Shown: positions 50,272-60,267, numbered from the stretch's first letter. The stretch is 64,000 bases of DNA from Devosia sp. Root436 (GCF_001426345.1 NZ_LMEM01000009.1:124001-188000), one strand, 5' to 3'. Numbers and translations: made by a program. The notes: generated from the letters alone by a model not told the origin.

Positions 50272-50971
50272 TCTACCCAACGTCGTGCCGGCAGCGCTCG
50301 AGATCCCGGACTTCTCGAAGCTGAGCGCTCCCGACCTGCAGCACAGGCCCCGCATCCTGATGCTCTACGGCTCGCTGCGGCAACGCTCCTACAGTCGGCT
50401 GCTTACCCTCGAGGCGCAGCGTCTGCTGGAAACCTTCGGCGCCGAGGTTCGTATCTTCCACGCCAACGGCCTGCCGCTGCCGAACGACGCGCCCGACACA
50501 CATATCAAGGTGCAAGAGTTGCGCGAGGCCATGCTGTGGTCCGAGGGTCAGGTGTGGACGTCGCCCGAGCGGCATGGCGCAATGTCGGCGGTGATGAAAG
50601 CGCAGATCGATTGGATACCGCTGCCGGGTGGAGCCATCCGGCCCACCCAGGGACGCACGCTGGCCGTCATGCAGGTTTCCGGGGGATCGCAGTCCTTTAA
50701 CGCCGTGAACCAGATGCGTATCCTCGGTCGCTGGATGCGGATGGTGACCATCCCCAATCAGTCTTCCGTAGGCAAGGCGTTCCAGGAGTTCGACGAGGCG
50801 GGTCGCATGAAACCGTCATCCTACTACGATAGGGTCGTCGACGTCATGGAAGAGCTGGTGAAATTCACGCTGATCAACCGCGGCCTGTCCGGCTATCTGA
50901 CCTCCCGCTACAGCGAGCGCAAGGAAGCGGCAGCCAAACTCGAGGAGCGGGTCGGCCTGAAGTCGATCTAG
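50264..50971 (+). CDS. arsH: ArsH, NADPH-dependent FMN organoarsenical oxidase
   Basis: A 235-residue flavodoxin-like protein. The FMN loop [34 protein letters not shown] and [24 protein letters not shown] are diagnostic for ArsH, which oxidises trivalent methyl- or aromatic arsenicals. The only suitable start is TTG at 50264 (GAAGGGAAG lies 4-12 bp before), 8 bp inside the previous gene; the next Met would remove the conserved N-terminus. Confidence 0.92.
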   Translation: MPDLPNVVPAALEIPDFSKLSAPDLQHRPRILMLYGSLRQRSYSRLLTLEAQRLLETFGAEVRIFHANGLPLPNDAPDTHIKVQELREAMLWSEGQVWTSPERHGAMSAVMKAQIDWIPLPGGAIRPTQGRTLAVMQVSGGSQSFNAVNQMRILGRWMRMVTIPNQSSVGKAFQEFDEAGRMKPSSYYDRVVDVMEELVKFTLINRGLSGYLTSRYSERKEAAAKLEERVGLKSI

Positions 50972-50977
50972 GAAACG

Positions 50978-52216
50978 ATGGCCGATACCCATTCGAACGC
51001 CGGCGCCATATGGGCGCTCGGCGTCACCCAGATCATCGGCTATGGCACCCTCTATTACAGCTTCAGCATCCTGGCACCGGGCATTTCCCACGACCTTGGC
51101 GTCGCGGTGGAGTGGATCTACGGCTGCATCTCGTTAGCTTTGCTAGCCGGCGGAATCGTCTCTCCCTGGGCGGGCGGGTGGGCCGACCGGGCCGGCGCCA
51201 GCAGGGTCATGTCGCTCGGATCGATAGGCGCGGCAGCGGCTCTGGCGGTCTGCGGCCTCGCAGCCCACACGGCCATGTTCCTAGCCGGCATGATCCTCGT
51301 CGAATTGGCATCGGCCCTTGTACTTTATTCGACCGCGTTCGCCTTCTTGGCGCAGACGACGGGCTCCCGGGCACAACGCAGCATCACCTACCTGACGCTC
51401 ATCGCCGGGTTCGCTTCGACCATCTTCTGGCCGCTCACCACCTGGCTGCTGCAGGCCATGGACTGGCACCAGGTCTACTTCCTGTTCGCGGGCCTGAACC
51501 TGGGCGTTTGCCTGCCTCTCCATCTCTGGCTCTCCAGATTCGCGCGGATCGCTGCCACCCGGCCGGTGGAAACGTCTGCCGCACCGAGGCCGATGACGGT
51601 CGACAATGCCGACCTCGTCTTTGTCCTGATCGTCCTCGGTTTCTCCCTGGCCGGCTTCGTGTCTGCGGCGACGCTGTTCCATATGGTGCCGGTGCTTGGG
51701 GCTCTGGGGCTCGGAACTGCCGGCGTCTGGGTGGCAACGCTGCTCGGTCCCGCACAGGTGGCCAGCCGCTTGATCAACATGGCGTTCGGCAAGGACCTGA
51801 CGCCCGCTGCACTGGCGGTTGTGTCGGCCATTACCATGCCGCTGGCGCTCAGCACCTTGGCACTGTCCGCGCCATCGACCGCGGGCGGCGTCGCGTTCGC
51901 CATTGTCTTCGGCCTGGGCAGTGGCTTGTTCAGCATTGTGTCCGGCACGCTGCCACTGGCCATTTTTGGCACGGCAGGTTTCGGCAAGCGACTAGGGTGG
52001 ATCGGCATGGGGCGCCTGGGCTTGTCTGCACTAGCGCCGTTCGCGCTATCGGTGACCCTCGGGGTCATCGGTCCCAAGCCATCGTTGTGGATATTAGCGT
52101 CGTCCGGCCTCTTGTGCGTCGCCGTTTTTACCGAAGTCTGGCGTCGCTGTCGTCCAACAGGCAGTGGCGAGCTCGGTCCTTCACCAGGAATGACGCCTGC
52201 TAACCCTGCTTCCTAG
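50978..52216 (+). CDS. arsK: MFS arsenite efflux transporter ArsK
   Basis: A 412-residue major facilitator protein with about twelve membrane segments. The opening GAIWALGVTQIIGYGTLYYSFSILAP and ISLALLAGGIVSPWAGGWADRAGAS match the ArsK group found in rhizobial arsenic operons (e.g. Agrobacterium), which exports arsenite, antimonite and some organoarsenicals. Position 6 bp after arsH supports it. Whether it transports trivalent roxarsone-type compounds here is unknown. The C-terminal end is Pro/Gly-rich. Confidence 0.85.
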   Translation: MADTHSNAGAIWALGVTQIIGYGTLYYSFSILAPGISHDLGVAVEWIYGCISLALLAGGIVSPWAGGWADRAGASRVMSLGSIGAAAALAVCGLAAHTAMFLAGMILVELASALVLYSTAFAFLAQTTGSRAQRSITYLTLIAGFASTIFWPLTTWLLQAMDWHQVYFLFAGLNLGVCLPLHLWLSRFARIAATRPVETSAAPRPMTVDNADLVFVLIVLGFSLAGFVSAATLFHMVPVLGALGLGTAGVWVATLLGPAQVASRLINMAFGKDLTPAALAVVSAITMPLALSTLALSAPSTAGGVAFAIVFGLGSGLFSIVSGTLPLAIFGTAGFGKRLGWIGMGRLGLSALAPFALSVTLGVIGPKPSLWILASSGLLCVAVFTEVWRRCRPTGSGELGPSPGMTPANPAS

Positions 52217-52311
52217 TCGCATACCGGACAGTCCCCTCCCCACCCCAAAGCGGGTGCTATCTCGGCAGACCCGAAGGGGGCACCCTGAAATCGACAGCGT
52301 GCCCCGTTCGC

Positions 52312-53967
52312 TTACCTGGTCAGCGGCTTGTATGTCGCGCGCTTCGGGTTCACCGCATCGGCGCCCAATCGCCGGATCTTGTCCTGCTCGTAGTCCGCGA
52401 AATTACCCTCGAACCACTCGACATGGCTGTTGCCCTCGAAGGCCAGCATGTGGGTGGCAAGGCGATCGAGGAACATGCGATCGTGGCTGATGATCACGGC
52501 GCAGCCGGCGAATTCTTCCAGTGCTTCTTCCAGCGCGGCGAGGGTTTCGGTGTCGAGGTCGTTGGTCGGTTCGTCGAGCAACAGCACATTGGCGCCGGAT
52601 TTCAGCATCTTGGCGAGGTGCACGCGGTTGCGCTGGCCACCCGACAGGTTTCCCACCTTCTGCTGCTGGTCGCCGCCCTTGAAGTTGAACGAGGAGGTGT
52701 AGGCGCGCGAATTCACCTCGCGCTTGCCCAGCATCAGCACTTCGTCGCCTTCCGAGATTTCCTCCCAGACGGTCTTGTTGGGGTTGAGGCTGTCGCGGCT
52801 CTGGTCGACGTACCCGAGATGCACATTCTCGGCCACGGTCACGCTGCCGGCATCGGGCTTTTCCTGGCCGGTCAGCATCTTGAACAGGGTGGTCTTGCCG
52901 GCGCCGTTCGGCCCGATAATGCCGACGATGCCGCCCGGCGGCAGCTTGAAGGTGAGATTGTCGATCAACAGGCGATCGCCGAACGACTTGGTGAGCCCGT
53001 CGATATCGATGACATTGTGGCCCAGCCGCTCGCCGGCCGGGATGATAATCTGCGCCGTGCCCGACATGGTGCGGGCTTCGTTGAGCTTGACCAGGTCGTC
53101 ATAGGCCTTGATGCGGGCCTTGGACTTGGACTGCCGCGCCTGCGGGCTCTGCCCCATCCATTCGCGTTCGCGTTCCAGCACCTTGGCGCGGGCCGCGTCT
53201 TCGCTCTTTTCCTGGGCGAAGCGCTTGGCCTTGGCGCCAAGATAGGCCGAGTAATTGCCCTCATAGGCCACGCCGCGGCCCCGGTCGAGCTCCAGAATCC
53301 AGCCCGTGACATTGTCGAGGAAATAGCGGTCGTGGGTAATGATCAGCACCGCGCCTTCGAATTCGCGCAGGTGCCGCTCGAGCCAGGCCGTGGTTTCGGC
53401 GTCAAGATGGTTGGTCGGCTCGTCCAGCAGCAGCAGGTCGGGTTTGGAGAGCAGCAGCGCGCACAGCGCCACGCGGCGGCGCTCGCCGCCCGACAGCGTG
53501 GTGACGTCGGCATCGCCCGGCGGGCAGCCCAAAGCTTCCATCGCCACTTCGACCTGCGACTCGAGATCCCACAGATTCTCGGCGTCGATCTTGTCCTGCA
53601 GCGCGGTGGCCTCGTCGGCCGTCTCGTCCGAATAGTCCATCATCAGTTCGTTATAGCGATCGACGATGGCCTTCTTTTCCTTGACGCCGGTCATCACGTT
53701 GCCGAGCACGTTCAGCGCCGGATCGAGTTCCGGCTCCTGCGCCAGATAGCCCACCTTGGCACCCTTGTCGGCCCAGGCTTCGCCCTGGAATTCGGTGTCG
53801 ATGCCGGCCATGATCTTGAGCAGGGTCGACTTGCCCGAACCGTTGGGGCCGAGCACGCCGATCTTGGCGTCGGGGTAGAAGCTGAGATGGATATTATCCA
53901 GCACCTTCTTGCCGCCGGCATAGGCTTTGGACATTCCGTGCATGTGGTAGATGAACTGGCGAGCCAT
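52312..53967 (-). CDS. ettA: energy-dependent translational throttle protein EttA
   Basis: A 551-residue ABC-F protein with two ATPase domains: Walker A GPNGSGKST (40-48) and GPNGAGKTT, signatures LSGGERRR and LSGGQRNR, Walker B LLLDEPTNHLDAET and LLLDEPTNDLDTET. The P-site tRNA-interaction motif lies in the linker (AKRFAQEKSEDAARAKVLE, REWMGQSPQARQSKSKARI). It binds the ribosomal E site and gates the first peptide bond according to ATP/ADP. The start is MARQFIYHMHGMSKAY; the open frame extends 73 codons more. Confidence 0.95.
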   Translation of the reverse strand: MARQFIYHMHGMSKAYAGGKKVLDNIHLSFYPDAKIGVLGPNGSGKSTLLKIMAGIDTEFQGEAWADKGAKVGYLAQEPELDPALNVLGNVMTGVKEKKAIVDRYNELMMDYSDETADEATALQDKIDAENLWDLESQVEVAMEALGCPPGDADVTTLSGGERRRVALCALLLSKPDLLLLDEPTNHLDAETTAWLERHLREFEGAVLIITHDRYFLDNVTGWILELDRGRGVAYEGNYSAYLGAKAKRFAQEKSEDAARAKVLEREREWMGQSPQARQSKSKARIKAYDDLVKLNEARTMSGTAQIIIPAGERLGHNVIDIDGLTKSFGDRLLIDNLTFKLPPGGIVGIIGPNGAGKTTLFKMLTGQEKPDAGSVTVAENVHLGYVDQSRDSLNPNKTVWEEISEGDEVLMLGKREVNSRAYTSSFNFKGGDQQQKVGNLSGGQRNRVHLAKMLKSGANVLLLDEPTNDLDTETLAALEEALEEFAGCAVIISHDRMFLDRLATHMLAFEGNSHVEWFEGNFADYEQDKIRRLGADAVNPKRATYKPLTR

Positions 53968-54146
53968 CGGCTTGCTGACCTCTTCGGCGTTTTCGGTGAT
54001 TGGCCGCCTATGTAGGGGAGTCAGGGTCATCAGGCAACTCTCCGAAGGGCACGTGCGACAGCTTGCGCCGAAGCCGTGGCATCTGGAAATCGCTTTTCCC
54101 AGCATGCTAGGCTGCGCGCACGTCCTCCCACCTGCGGTGCCCCATC

Positions 54147-55040
54147 GTGACCTATATCTTCCCGCGCCGCGGCCGTTCACTGGCACCAGGGCAGCGTTCC
54201 GAGCTTGTCGTCATCGATAACAGTGGCGCAGCCGAGGTGATCTTCACCGCCCAGGAGGTGATCGAGGCGCCCAACTGGTCCGCCGACGGGCAGTTTCTGG
54301 TGTTCAATGCCGGCGGTCGCCTGTTCCGCATTGCCCCGACTGGCGGCATGCCGGAACCCATCGATACCGGCGCTCTCGCCAATCTCAACAATGACCACGT
54401 CCTGTCGCCTGATGGCACCACCATCTATGTCAGTTCCGACGACGGCCACCTCTATGCCCTGCCCTTTGCCGGCGGCCCTCCCCGCCGCGTGTCGAACACC
54501 CACGACACCCCGTTCCACTACTATCTCCACGGCATCTCGCCCGATGGCGCCACGCTGACCTATGTCGCGGTGGAACAGCGCGGCGACGAGCGGCAGGCCA
54601 ATATCTTCATTATCCCCTCGGCCGGTGGGCCGGACACCAGGCTCACCGACCTGTCCATGCCCAATGATGGCCCGGAATATTCCCCCGATGGCCGCTGGAT
54701 TTACTTCAACTCCGAACTGGCAGCGAGCCGGCCCGGCCATGCGCAAATCTTCCGCATGAACGCCGCCGATGGCAGCGACCTCGAGCAACTCACCTTCGAC
54801 AGCCAGGTCAACTGGTTCCCGCACCTGTCGCCCGATGGCAGGCTGGTGGCCTTCCTCAGTTTTCCCCCTGGCACGCTCGGCCACCCGGCCAACAAGGACG
54901 TCCTGCTGCGCCTGATGTCTCCCACTGGAGAAAATCAGCGCACTTTGGCCAGCTTCTTCGGCGGTCAGGGCACCATCAACGTCAATTCCTGGGCGCCGGA
55001 CAGCCGGCGTCTGGCTTACGTGGCCTATCCGCGCTTCTAG
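54147..55040 (+). CDS. TolB-like PD40 beta-propeller protein
   Basis: A 297-residue protein with six or so PD40/WD40-like blades (NWSADGQFLVFNAGGRLFRI, VLSPDGTTIYVSSDDGHLYAL, EYSPDGRWIYFNSE, HLSPDGRLVAFLSFPP, WAPDSRRLAYVAYP). Starting GTG; no signal peptide, so it is probably cytosolic, unlike TolB itself. The family is often annotated as biopolymer transporter or TolB-like; the partner is unknown. Its stop overlaps the facing diguanylate cyclase stop by 4 bp. Confidence 0.82.
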   Translation: MTYIFPRRGRSLAPGQRSELVVIDNSGAAEVIFTAQEVIEAPNWSADGQFLVFNAGGRLFRIAPTGGMPEPIDTGALANLNNDHVLSPDGTTIYVSSDDGHLYALPFAGGPPRRVSNTHDTPFHYYLHGISPDGATLTYVAVEQRGDERQANIFIIPSAGGPDTRLTDLSMPNDGPEYSPDGRWIYFNSELAASRPGHAQIFRMNAADGSDLEQLTFDSQVNWFPHLSPDGRLVAFLSFPPGTLGHPANKDVLLRLMSPTGENQRTLASFFGGQGTINVNSWAPDSRRLAYVAYPRF

Positions 55041-56626
55041 CCCGTCAGGCTGACCTCTTCGACCAGGTCCGTGCTGATCACCCGGTTGCGGCCCGATGCC
55101 TTGGCTCGATAGAGCCGTCGGTCGGCCACCGTCATCAGTTCCATCAGCGGCCCGCCCCGGGAGGCGGCAACGCCGATGCTCGCGGTCAGCCGCAGCCTCG
55201 GCGCCAGATCGGTCAGGTCCGCGCGTTCGAGTTCGCCACGCACCGCCTCCGCGACAGCCGATGCCGCCTGGATGTCAAGTCCGGCGAACAGCAGGGCGAA
55301 CTCCTCGCCACCAAGCCGGAAGGCGCGCATATAGTCGCCAAGCCCGGCCAGCACTCCGGCCACTCGTTGCAGCACCGCGTCGCCCACCAGATGCGAATAT
55401 TGGTCATTGATGGCCTTGAAGTGGTCGAGATCGGCGATGGCGAGGCAGAAGCGGCTGCCTTGCAACTGCTTGAATGCCGCGTCGAGACTGCGTCGGTTGG
55501 GCAGTCCCGTCAGCGGATCGTGTCCCGCCTGTTCTTCCAGCGCCGCCGCCTGCACGCGCAGCTTGCTGGTTTCGAGTTGCATTTCCACCAGTTGCGCCCG
55601 CCGGCGGATCATCTCGCCCATCTGGCGCTGATAGGCGATATGGAACCGCTTGTAGAGCGCCAGCGCCTCGGCGGTATTGCCCAGCGCTTCCTGCACTTCG
55701 GAGAGCCTGCGGATAGTATTGGCCTTGTGATCCGCATGCGAACTCGCCTCGGCCAGCGCCACCGCGCGCTCGCAGAATTCCAGGGCTTCCGCGAGCCGCC
55801 CGGTGCGCGTCAGCAGTTCGCCGCGCGTATAGAGATAATGGATATGCTCGCGCAGGCCGACCTCGCCGGTCAGTTCATCCCACCGTTGGAGATAGGCGCT
55901 CGCCACGTCCTCGCGTTGGAGCAAGGCATAATATTCGGCGCCGTTGCACAGCGCCGTGCGCAGCGACCACTTGCAGCCACAGGCCTCGGCAATGGCGATG
56001 GCCTGGTCATTGGTGGCCAGCGCCCGCTCGCGCCACAGCCGTCCCTCTTCCACCTTGCCGTCGTTCTCGGCTGCCTCGGCAATCGATACCTGCGAAAATG
56101 CCAGGTTGCAGAGATAGAGCGACTCCGCCCACGGGTCGTCCGCGTCGCGCACCAGCGCCAGGCTGCGCTCCAACAGCGGCCCCACGAGCTGGTCCTGCCG
56201 GCAATACATCAGCGTCACCGCCTTTGCATTGATGGCAAAGGCCAGGATGGACGGGATATCGGCCAGTTCCGCCAGGCTCACCGCCGTACTGGCTTCGGCA
56301 AAGCCTTCATCCACGAGGCCCAGTTCGACCAGCAGCCAGGCATAGATGGCGCTCGCATGCGCCTCGCGCGCCGTATCGCCGAGTTGCGCCCAGAGCGCCT
56401 TTGCCGCGATAGCGCAGTCGATGCCCTGCTCGGCATGGCCCAGTTGCAGACAGAACCAGCCGACCTGCGTCAGGCACTGGGCAACGCAGGTATCGTCTTC
56501 CGCCTCGCGGGCCACCTCGAGCAGCACGCGCACGTCCCGCAGCGCCTCGGACGAGCGGCCGGAACGCCCCATGTCCCAGGTCCGCGTCAGGGCATTGGTC
56601 AGGTCGGGATCAGACGGTTTGGGCAC
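55037..56626 (-). CDS. TPR-containing diguanylate cyclase (GGDEF)
   Basis: A 529-residue cytosolic protein. An N-terminal helical TPR array (about 1-340, with LTQVGWFCLQLGHAEQGID and ALEFCERAVALAEASSHADHKANTIRRL), then a coiled coil and a GGDEF domain (from HDPLTGLPNRRSLD) with active-site GGEEF and DLDHFKAINDQYSH. It makes cyclic di-GMP. The product-inhibition site RxxD is not seen at its usual place before GGEEF, so feedback control may be missing. The start is GTG with no clear ribosome site; a later ATG (MGRSGRSS) is possible. It is 91 bp from the chemoreceptor-like gene on the same strand. Confidence 0.88.
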   Translation of the reverse strand: MPKPSDPDLTNALTRTWDMGRSGRSSEALRDVRVLLEVAREAEDDTCVAQCLTQVGWFCLQLGHAEQGIDCAIAAKALWAQLGDTAREAHASAIYAWLLVELGLVDEGFAEASTAVSLAELADIPSILAFAINAKAVTLMYCRQDQLVGPLLERSLALVRDADDPWAESLYLCNLAFSQVSIAEAAENDGKVEEGRLWRERALATNDQAIAIAEACGCKWSLRTALCNGAEYYALLQREDVASAYLQRWDELTGEVGLREHIHYLYTRGELLTRTGRLAEALEFCERAVALAEASSHADHKANTIRRLSEVQEALGNTAEALALYKRFHIAYQRQMGEMIRRRAQLVEMQLETSKLRVQAAALEEQAGHDPLTGLPNRRSLDAAFKQLQGSRFCLAIADLDHFKAINDQYSHLVGDAVLQRVAGVLAGLGDYMRAFRLGGEEFALLFAGLDIQAASAVAEAVRGELERADLTDLAPRLRLTASIGVAASRGGPLMELMTVADRRLYRAKASGRNRVISTDLVEEVSLTG

Positions 56627-56716
56627 GGCGGCGCCTGAGCTTGCGATCGATCAGCTCAGGATCGGCTTTTCGCGTAAACAAACCGAAAAGGCAGTCGTTG
56701 CAAGGCCACCAATGGC

Positions 56717-57817
56717 TCAGCGCCCGGCCATGCCCAATGCCTGCCGGATGGTCTCGTCCTGCTCGGTGCGCTGCAGGATGACACCCCACCAGCCCATCCC
56801 GTCATACTCCTGGTAGCCCAGGGTGCGCGCGAAGGCGACGATATTGCCCCGCCCGTCATAATAGCTGCCGCGCTCGCGATCTTCGCGGCGCAGGTCGAAG
56901 GTGGTGAACCGGCTTTCCGGCCGCGTCGAGGCGATCACTCTGCCATGGCCGTCGAGCAGCATGACCTCGGTGCGCTCGGCGATCTTGGGTGGCAGCGCCG
57001 CCTCGGTCTCGACGATGGAACGACCCTGTTCCTGCCAGTCGAAATAGACGCCCAGCGTGCCCAGCACCTGGCCATTGGCGCGGCCATTGCTGCGCACCGC
57101 CGTACTATAGACCAGCGCTTCCCGCCCGCCATGATGCGGGCTCTCCGCCACCTCGCCCGCCGCATAGGCATCGCCCGAGCTGGTGCTGCGCGCCGCGCGG
57201 AACCAGGCCTCGCGTGAAAAATCTGCGCCCAGGACATTGCGGGCATGATTGGCATTGGCGCTGGCTACCACGCGGCCCTGCGCATCGGTCAGCACCAGGT
57301 CGCAATAGACGCTGTAGAACTTGTTGATCGCGGCCAGCCGGTCGGCGGCGAAGGCCACTGCATCGGCGGCGGCGCCGGGCTCCAGCGCCTGCCAGAACGC
57401 CGTGTCGGTAGCCCACCAGCGCACGTCGGCGGTGCGCTCATAGAGGTTGCGCACGATCAGCTGCACCAGCGATTGCGCCAGGTCGATCAGGCGCGCGCCC
57501 TCCATCTCGTCGACCAGTGTCTCGCTCATGGCGCGGCTGAGCGAAATCCGCCCCACCAGCACATCCTGGAAACGGGTGGCGATATCGGCCGCCCGATCGG
57601 CCAGCCGCTGCACTTCGTCGGCCACCACGGCAAAGCCCTTGCCGGCGTCCCCGGCCCGTGCGGCCTCGATGATGGCATTGATGGCCAGCAGCTTGGTCTG
57701 CTTGACGATCTGCAGGTTGCTGCTCGAATAGGATTGCAGCTCGGTCCCGATGCCCTCCATCACCACACGCATGGCGCGCGGCGATGCGGCTACGGCCGCA
57801 TTGTCGTTCGAATTCAT
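56717..57817 (-). CDS. soluble chemoreceptor-like protein, signalling hairpin first, Cache-like domain last
   Basis: A 366-residue protein with no membrane segment. The N-terminal part (43-73, [20 protein letters not shown] and [14 protein letters not shown]) is the highly conserved hairpin tip of methyl-accepting chemotaxis proteins, which binds CheA/CheW. After a linker helix (about 80-130) the C-terminal 230 residues look like a Cache/PAS-like sensor ([88 protein letters not shown]). The order is reversed compared with normal receptors and the methylation helices are short or absent. The ATG is chosen; a GTG start would add six residues. Confidence 0.82.
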   Translation of the reverse strand: MNSNDNAAVAASPRAMRVVMEGIGTELQSYSSSNLQIVKQTKLLAINAIIEAARAGDAGKGFAVVADEVQRLADRAADIATRFQDVLVGRISLSRAMSETLVDEMEGARLIDLAQSLVQLIVRNLYERTADVRWWATDTAFWQALEPGAAADAVAFAADRLAAINKFYSVYCDLVLTDAQGRVVASANANHARNVLGADFSREAWFRAARSTSSGDAYAAGEVAESPHHGGREALVYSTAVRSNGRANGQVLGTLGVYFDWQEQGRSIVETEAALPPKIAERTEVMLLDGHGRVIASTRPESRFTTFDLRREDRERGSYYDGRGNIVAFARTLGYQEYDGMGWWGVILQRTEQDETIRQALGMAGR

Positions 57818-57965
57818 CTTTGCGTCCCAATGCACCTTGGGTCGGCCAGACGATTGTCATTTGCGCGCAGGCACTGTTTACGGCAAAGGACAGCCACTTG
57901 GTTCGACAGTATTAGCGGCCGGACAATGAATGAATATGGTAACCAGCCGGTAAATTTGTCTTCTT

Positions 57966-60134
57966 CTATGTCTCGATCCACACCGGCACGGACTTGAAGG
58001 CCGGCGTCTTGCTGCGTGGATCGACCGCGGTACCCACAAGCACATTGGCCTCGGGATAGTAGGCCATGGCGCTGCCCCGTGGCAGGTCGAACAGGGTGGC
58101 GATTGCCGGCATCCGGCCGGTATCTGATGCCAGCGTCACCGCCTGCCCCTCGCTGAGGCCGAACGCCGCCATGTCCTCGCCATTGAGGAACACCGCATGC
58201 CGCCCGGCGCCGCCGCGATAGCTGTCCTTTTCCTCGTAGATGATGGTGTTGAACTGGCCCTCGCTGCGAACGGTCGCCAGCGTCAGCCTTTCCCGTTGCG
58301 GCTTGGGCAGTGGCGTCACCACGAAATGCGCCCTGCCGTCGGCAGTGCCGAATTCGGGCGTATGCATCACCCGTTGCTTGATGTGGAATTCCTGTTTCGC
58401 CACGTCGATATCGGCCAGTTGCTCCATGCCCGGCACAATGGCGGCGATGGCATCGCGCACCTTCGCATGGGCGCTGAACGCCTTGAATCGGATGGGCGAA
58501 TCCGGCAGCAGCCGTTGCCCGAGCTCGCCCAGGATCCAGCTTTCCGGCCGCACATTCTCCAGCCGGCGAATGCCGCCATCGGACAGCCGGACATAGTTGA
58601 ACATCGATTCCTGCGTCGTCGGCTCCCATTCCTCGTCGCGCGCCGTCACCGGCAGGATCATCACCTCGCCGTCGCCCAGGCCATGCACATGGCCCATATT
58701 GAGCGTCGTGGTGAGGAACAGCTTGAACCCGATGGCGCCCATCGCCCGGCTGGCAAAGGCCCGGTCCGGCGTGGCGCCCCACAAATTGCCGCCCATGATG
58801 ACCGCGCTGTCGATCTCGCCGGCCTCCGCTGCCTTGAGGCAGGCCATGGTATCGAAGCCTTTCTCCTCGGGGAACTTCACCCCGAAGGCGGCTTCCATCC
58901 TGTCCAGTACCGCCTTGGCCAGCACCGGCTTCACCCCGATCGTGCCGATGCCCTGCACATTGGAATGCCCGCGCAGCGGCAACAGGCCCGCATAGCGCTT
59001 GCCCACCATGCCGCGCAGCATGGCCAGGTTGGCGATGGCCTCCACATTGGCAACGCCGTGGATGTGATGCGTCATGCCCATGCCCCAGGCAAAGACCACG
59101 CGGTCGGCCAGCCCATAGCGCCGCGCGATATGGGTGATTTCCTCGCGCCCGACACCGCAGGCTTCCACGATCTCGCCCCAGCCCAGCGCGTCGAGATCGG
59201 CCTTGAATGTCTCGAACCCGCTGGTATGGGCCGCAAGAAAATCCCGCGCTTCCAGGCCCAGTTCCAGCACCGCCTTGGCGATGCCCTTCATCAGCGCGAC
59301 ATCCGAGCCGATGCGCGGCTGCACATAGTCCGAGGCGATCTCGCTGCCGCCCTTGAGCATCGAGCCCGGCGACTTGGGCACCGCGAACTTCACCAGCCCC
59401 GGCTCCTTGGCCGGGTTGATGACGATCACCTCCCCACCCCGCTCGCGGCAGTTCTTCAGCATATGGATGAAGCGCGGATGGTTGGACGAAGGGTTGGCGC
59501 CGATCACGAAGATCATGTCGGCCCCGGTCAAATCCTCCAGCTCCACGCTGGCCGTGCCCTTGCCGATGGTGGTCGCCAGCCCCTCGCTGGTCGCCTGGTG
59601 GCAGTAATACGAGCAGTTGTTGACGTTGTTGGTGCCAAAGGCCCGCGCCAGCAACTGGAACAGGAAGCCGGCCTCGTTGGACGAGCGCCCCGAGGAATAA
59701 AAGAAGCTCCGCTGCGGGTCGGTGGTCCCGAGCCGGGCCGCCGCATGCTCGATGGCGAAATCCCAATCGACCGGCTCGAAATGATCCGCCCCGGCCGCCT
59801 TGAACAAGGGGGTGTCCAGCCGGCCCAGATGCTCCATTTCCCGCCCGTTCAGCTCCTGCAAATCTTCCAGCTCATGCTCGAAGATCGCGTATGGAATGGC
59901 CGGCTGGATATCGGTCGACTGCGCCTGCACGCTCTTGTTGCAGACCGACGGGAATTCGCCGAGTTCGTTGGTCATGCCGCCGCGCTGCCCGCCCATGCCA
60001 TAGGCACAGGCCTTGCACGCATTCTTGGCCGTCAGCGCCTTGCCGGCCTTGCCCACGCCCATGCGGGCAATGGTCGCAAGTGTATACAGAACCTTCTTGG
60101 GTCCGCCCCCAACAATGTGACTTGTATCGGCCAT
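57966..60134 (-). CDS. FdhF/YdeP family molybdopterin oxidoreductase
   Basis: A 722-residue molybdopterin enzyme of the YdeP group (formate-dehydrogenase-like). Cys40 and Cys43 (NACKACAYGMGGQRGG) replace the usual [4Fe-4S] set; DWDFAIEHAAARLG, YSSGRSSNEAGFLFQLLARAFG, NNVNNCSYYCHQATSEGL and ANPSSNHPRFIHMLKN are typical cofactor-binding stretches, and the C-terminal dinucleotide domain ends KTPAFKSVPVWIET. In E. coli YdeP is an acid-resistance protein of unknown substrate. I chose MADTSHIVGGGPKK as the start. No accessory gene lies beside it. Confidence 0.9.
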   Translation of the reverse strand: MADTSHIVGGGPKKVLYTLATIARMGVGKAGKALTAKNACKACAYGMGGQRGGMTNELGEFPSVCNKSVQAQSTDIQPAIPYAIFEHELEDLQELNGREMEHLGRLDTPLFKAAGADHFEPVDWDFAIEHAAARLGTTDPQRSFFYSSGRSSNEAGFLFQLLARAFGTNNVNNCSYYCHQATSEGLATTIGKGTASVELEDLTGADMIFVIGANPSSNHPRFIHMLKNCRERGGEVIVINPAKEPGLVKFAVPKSPGSMLKGGSEIASDYVQPRIGSDVALMKGIAKAVLELGLEARDFLAAHTSGFETFKADLDALGWGEIVEACGVGREEITHIARRYGLADRVVFAWGMGMTHHIHGVANVEAIANLAMLRGMVGKRYAGLLPLRGHSNVQGIGTIGVKPVLAKAVLDRMEAAFGVKFPEEKGFDTMACLKAAEAGEIDSAVIMGGNLWGATPDRAFASRAMGAIGFKLFLTTTLNMGHVHGLGDGEVMILPVTARDEEWEPTTQESMFNYVRLSDGGIRRLENVRPESWILGELGQRLLPDSPIRFKAFSAHAKVRDAIAAIVPGMEQLADIDVAKQEFHIKQRVMHTPEFGTADGRAHFVVTPLPKPQRERLTLATVRSEGQFNTIIYEEKDSYRGGAGRHAVFLNGEDMAAFGLSEGQAVTLASDTGRMPAIATLFDLPRGSAMAYYPEANVLVGTAVDPRSKTPAFKSVPVWIET

Positions 60135-60267
60135 GGCACGGCTCCGGCTTGCTGCGTGTATACATTGTCGATGGATCACAGCGCGGAAGCAAGTGATCTC
60201 CACCGCGATCAATCATATTCTTACACCCGGCAAGGCCCAGTCAAAACGGTCGGACTTACCACCAGCC

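Noticed and set aside
52217..52311. Possible terminator hairpin GGGTGC/GCACCC between arsK and ettA
   Set aside because: Only a 6-bp stem with a loop over 20 nt and no T run.
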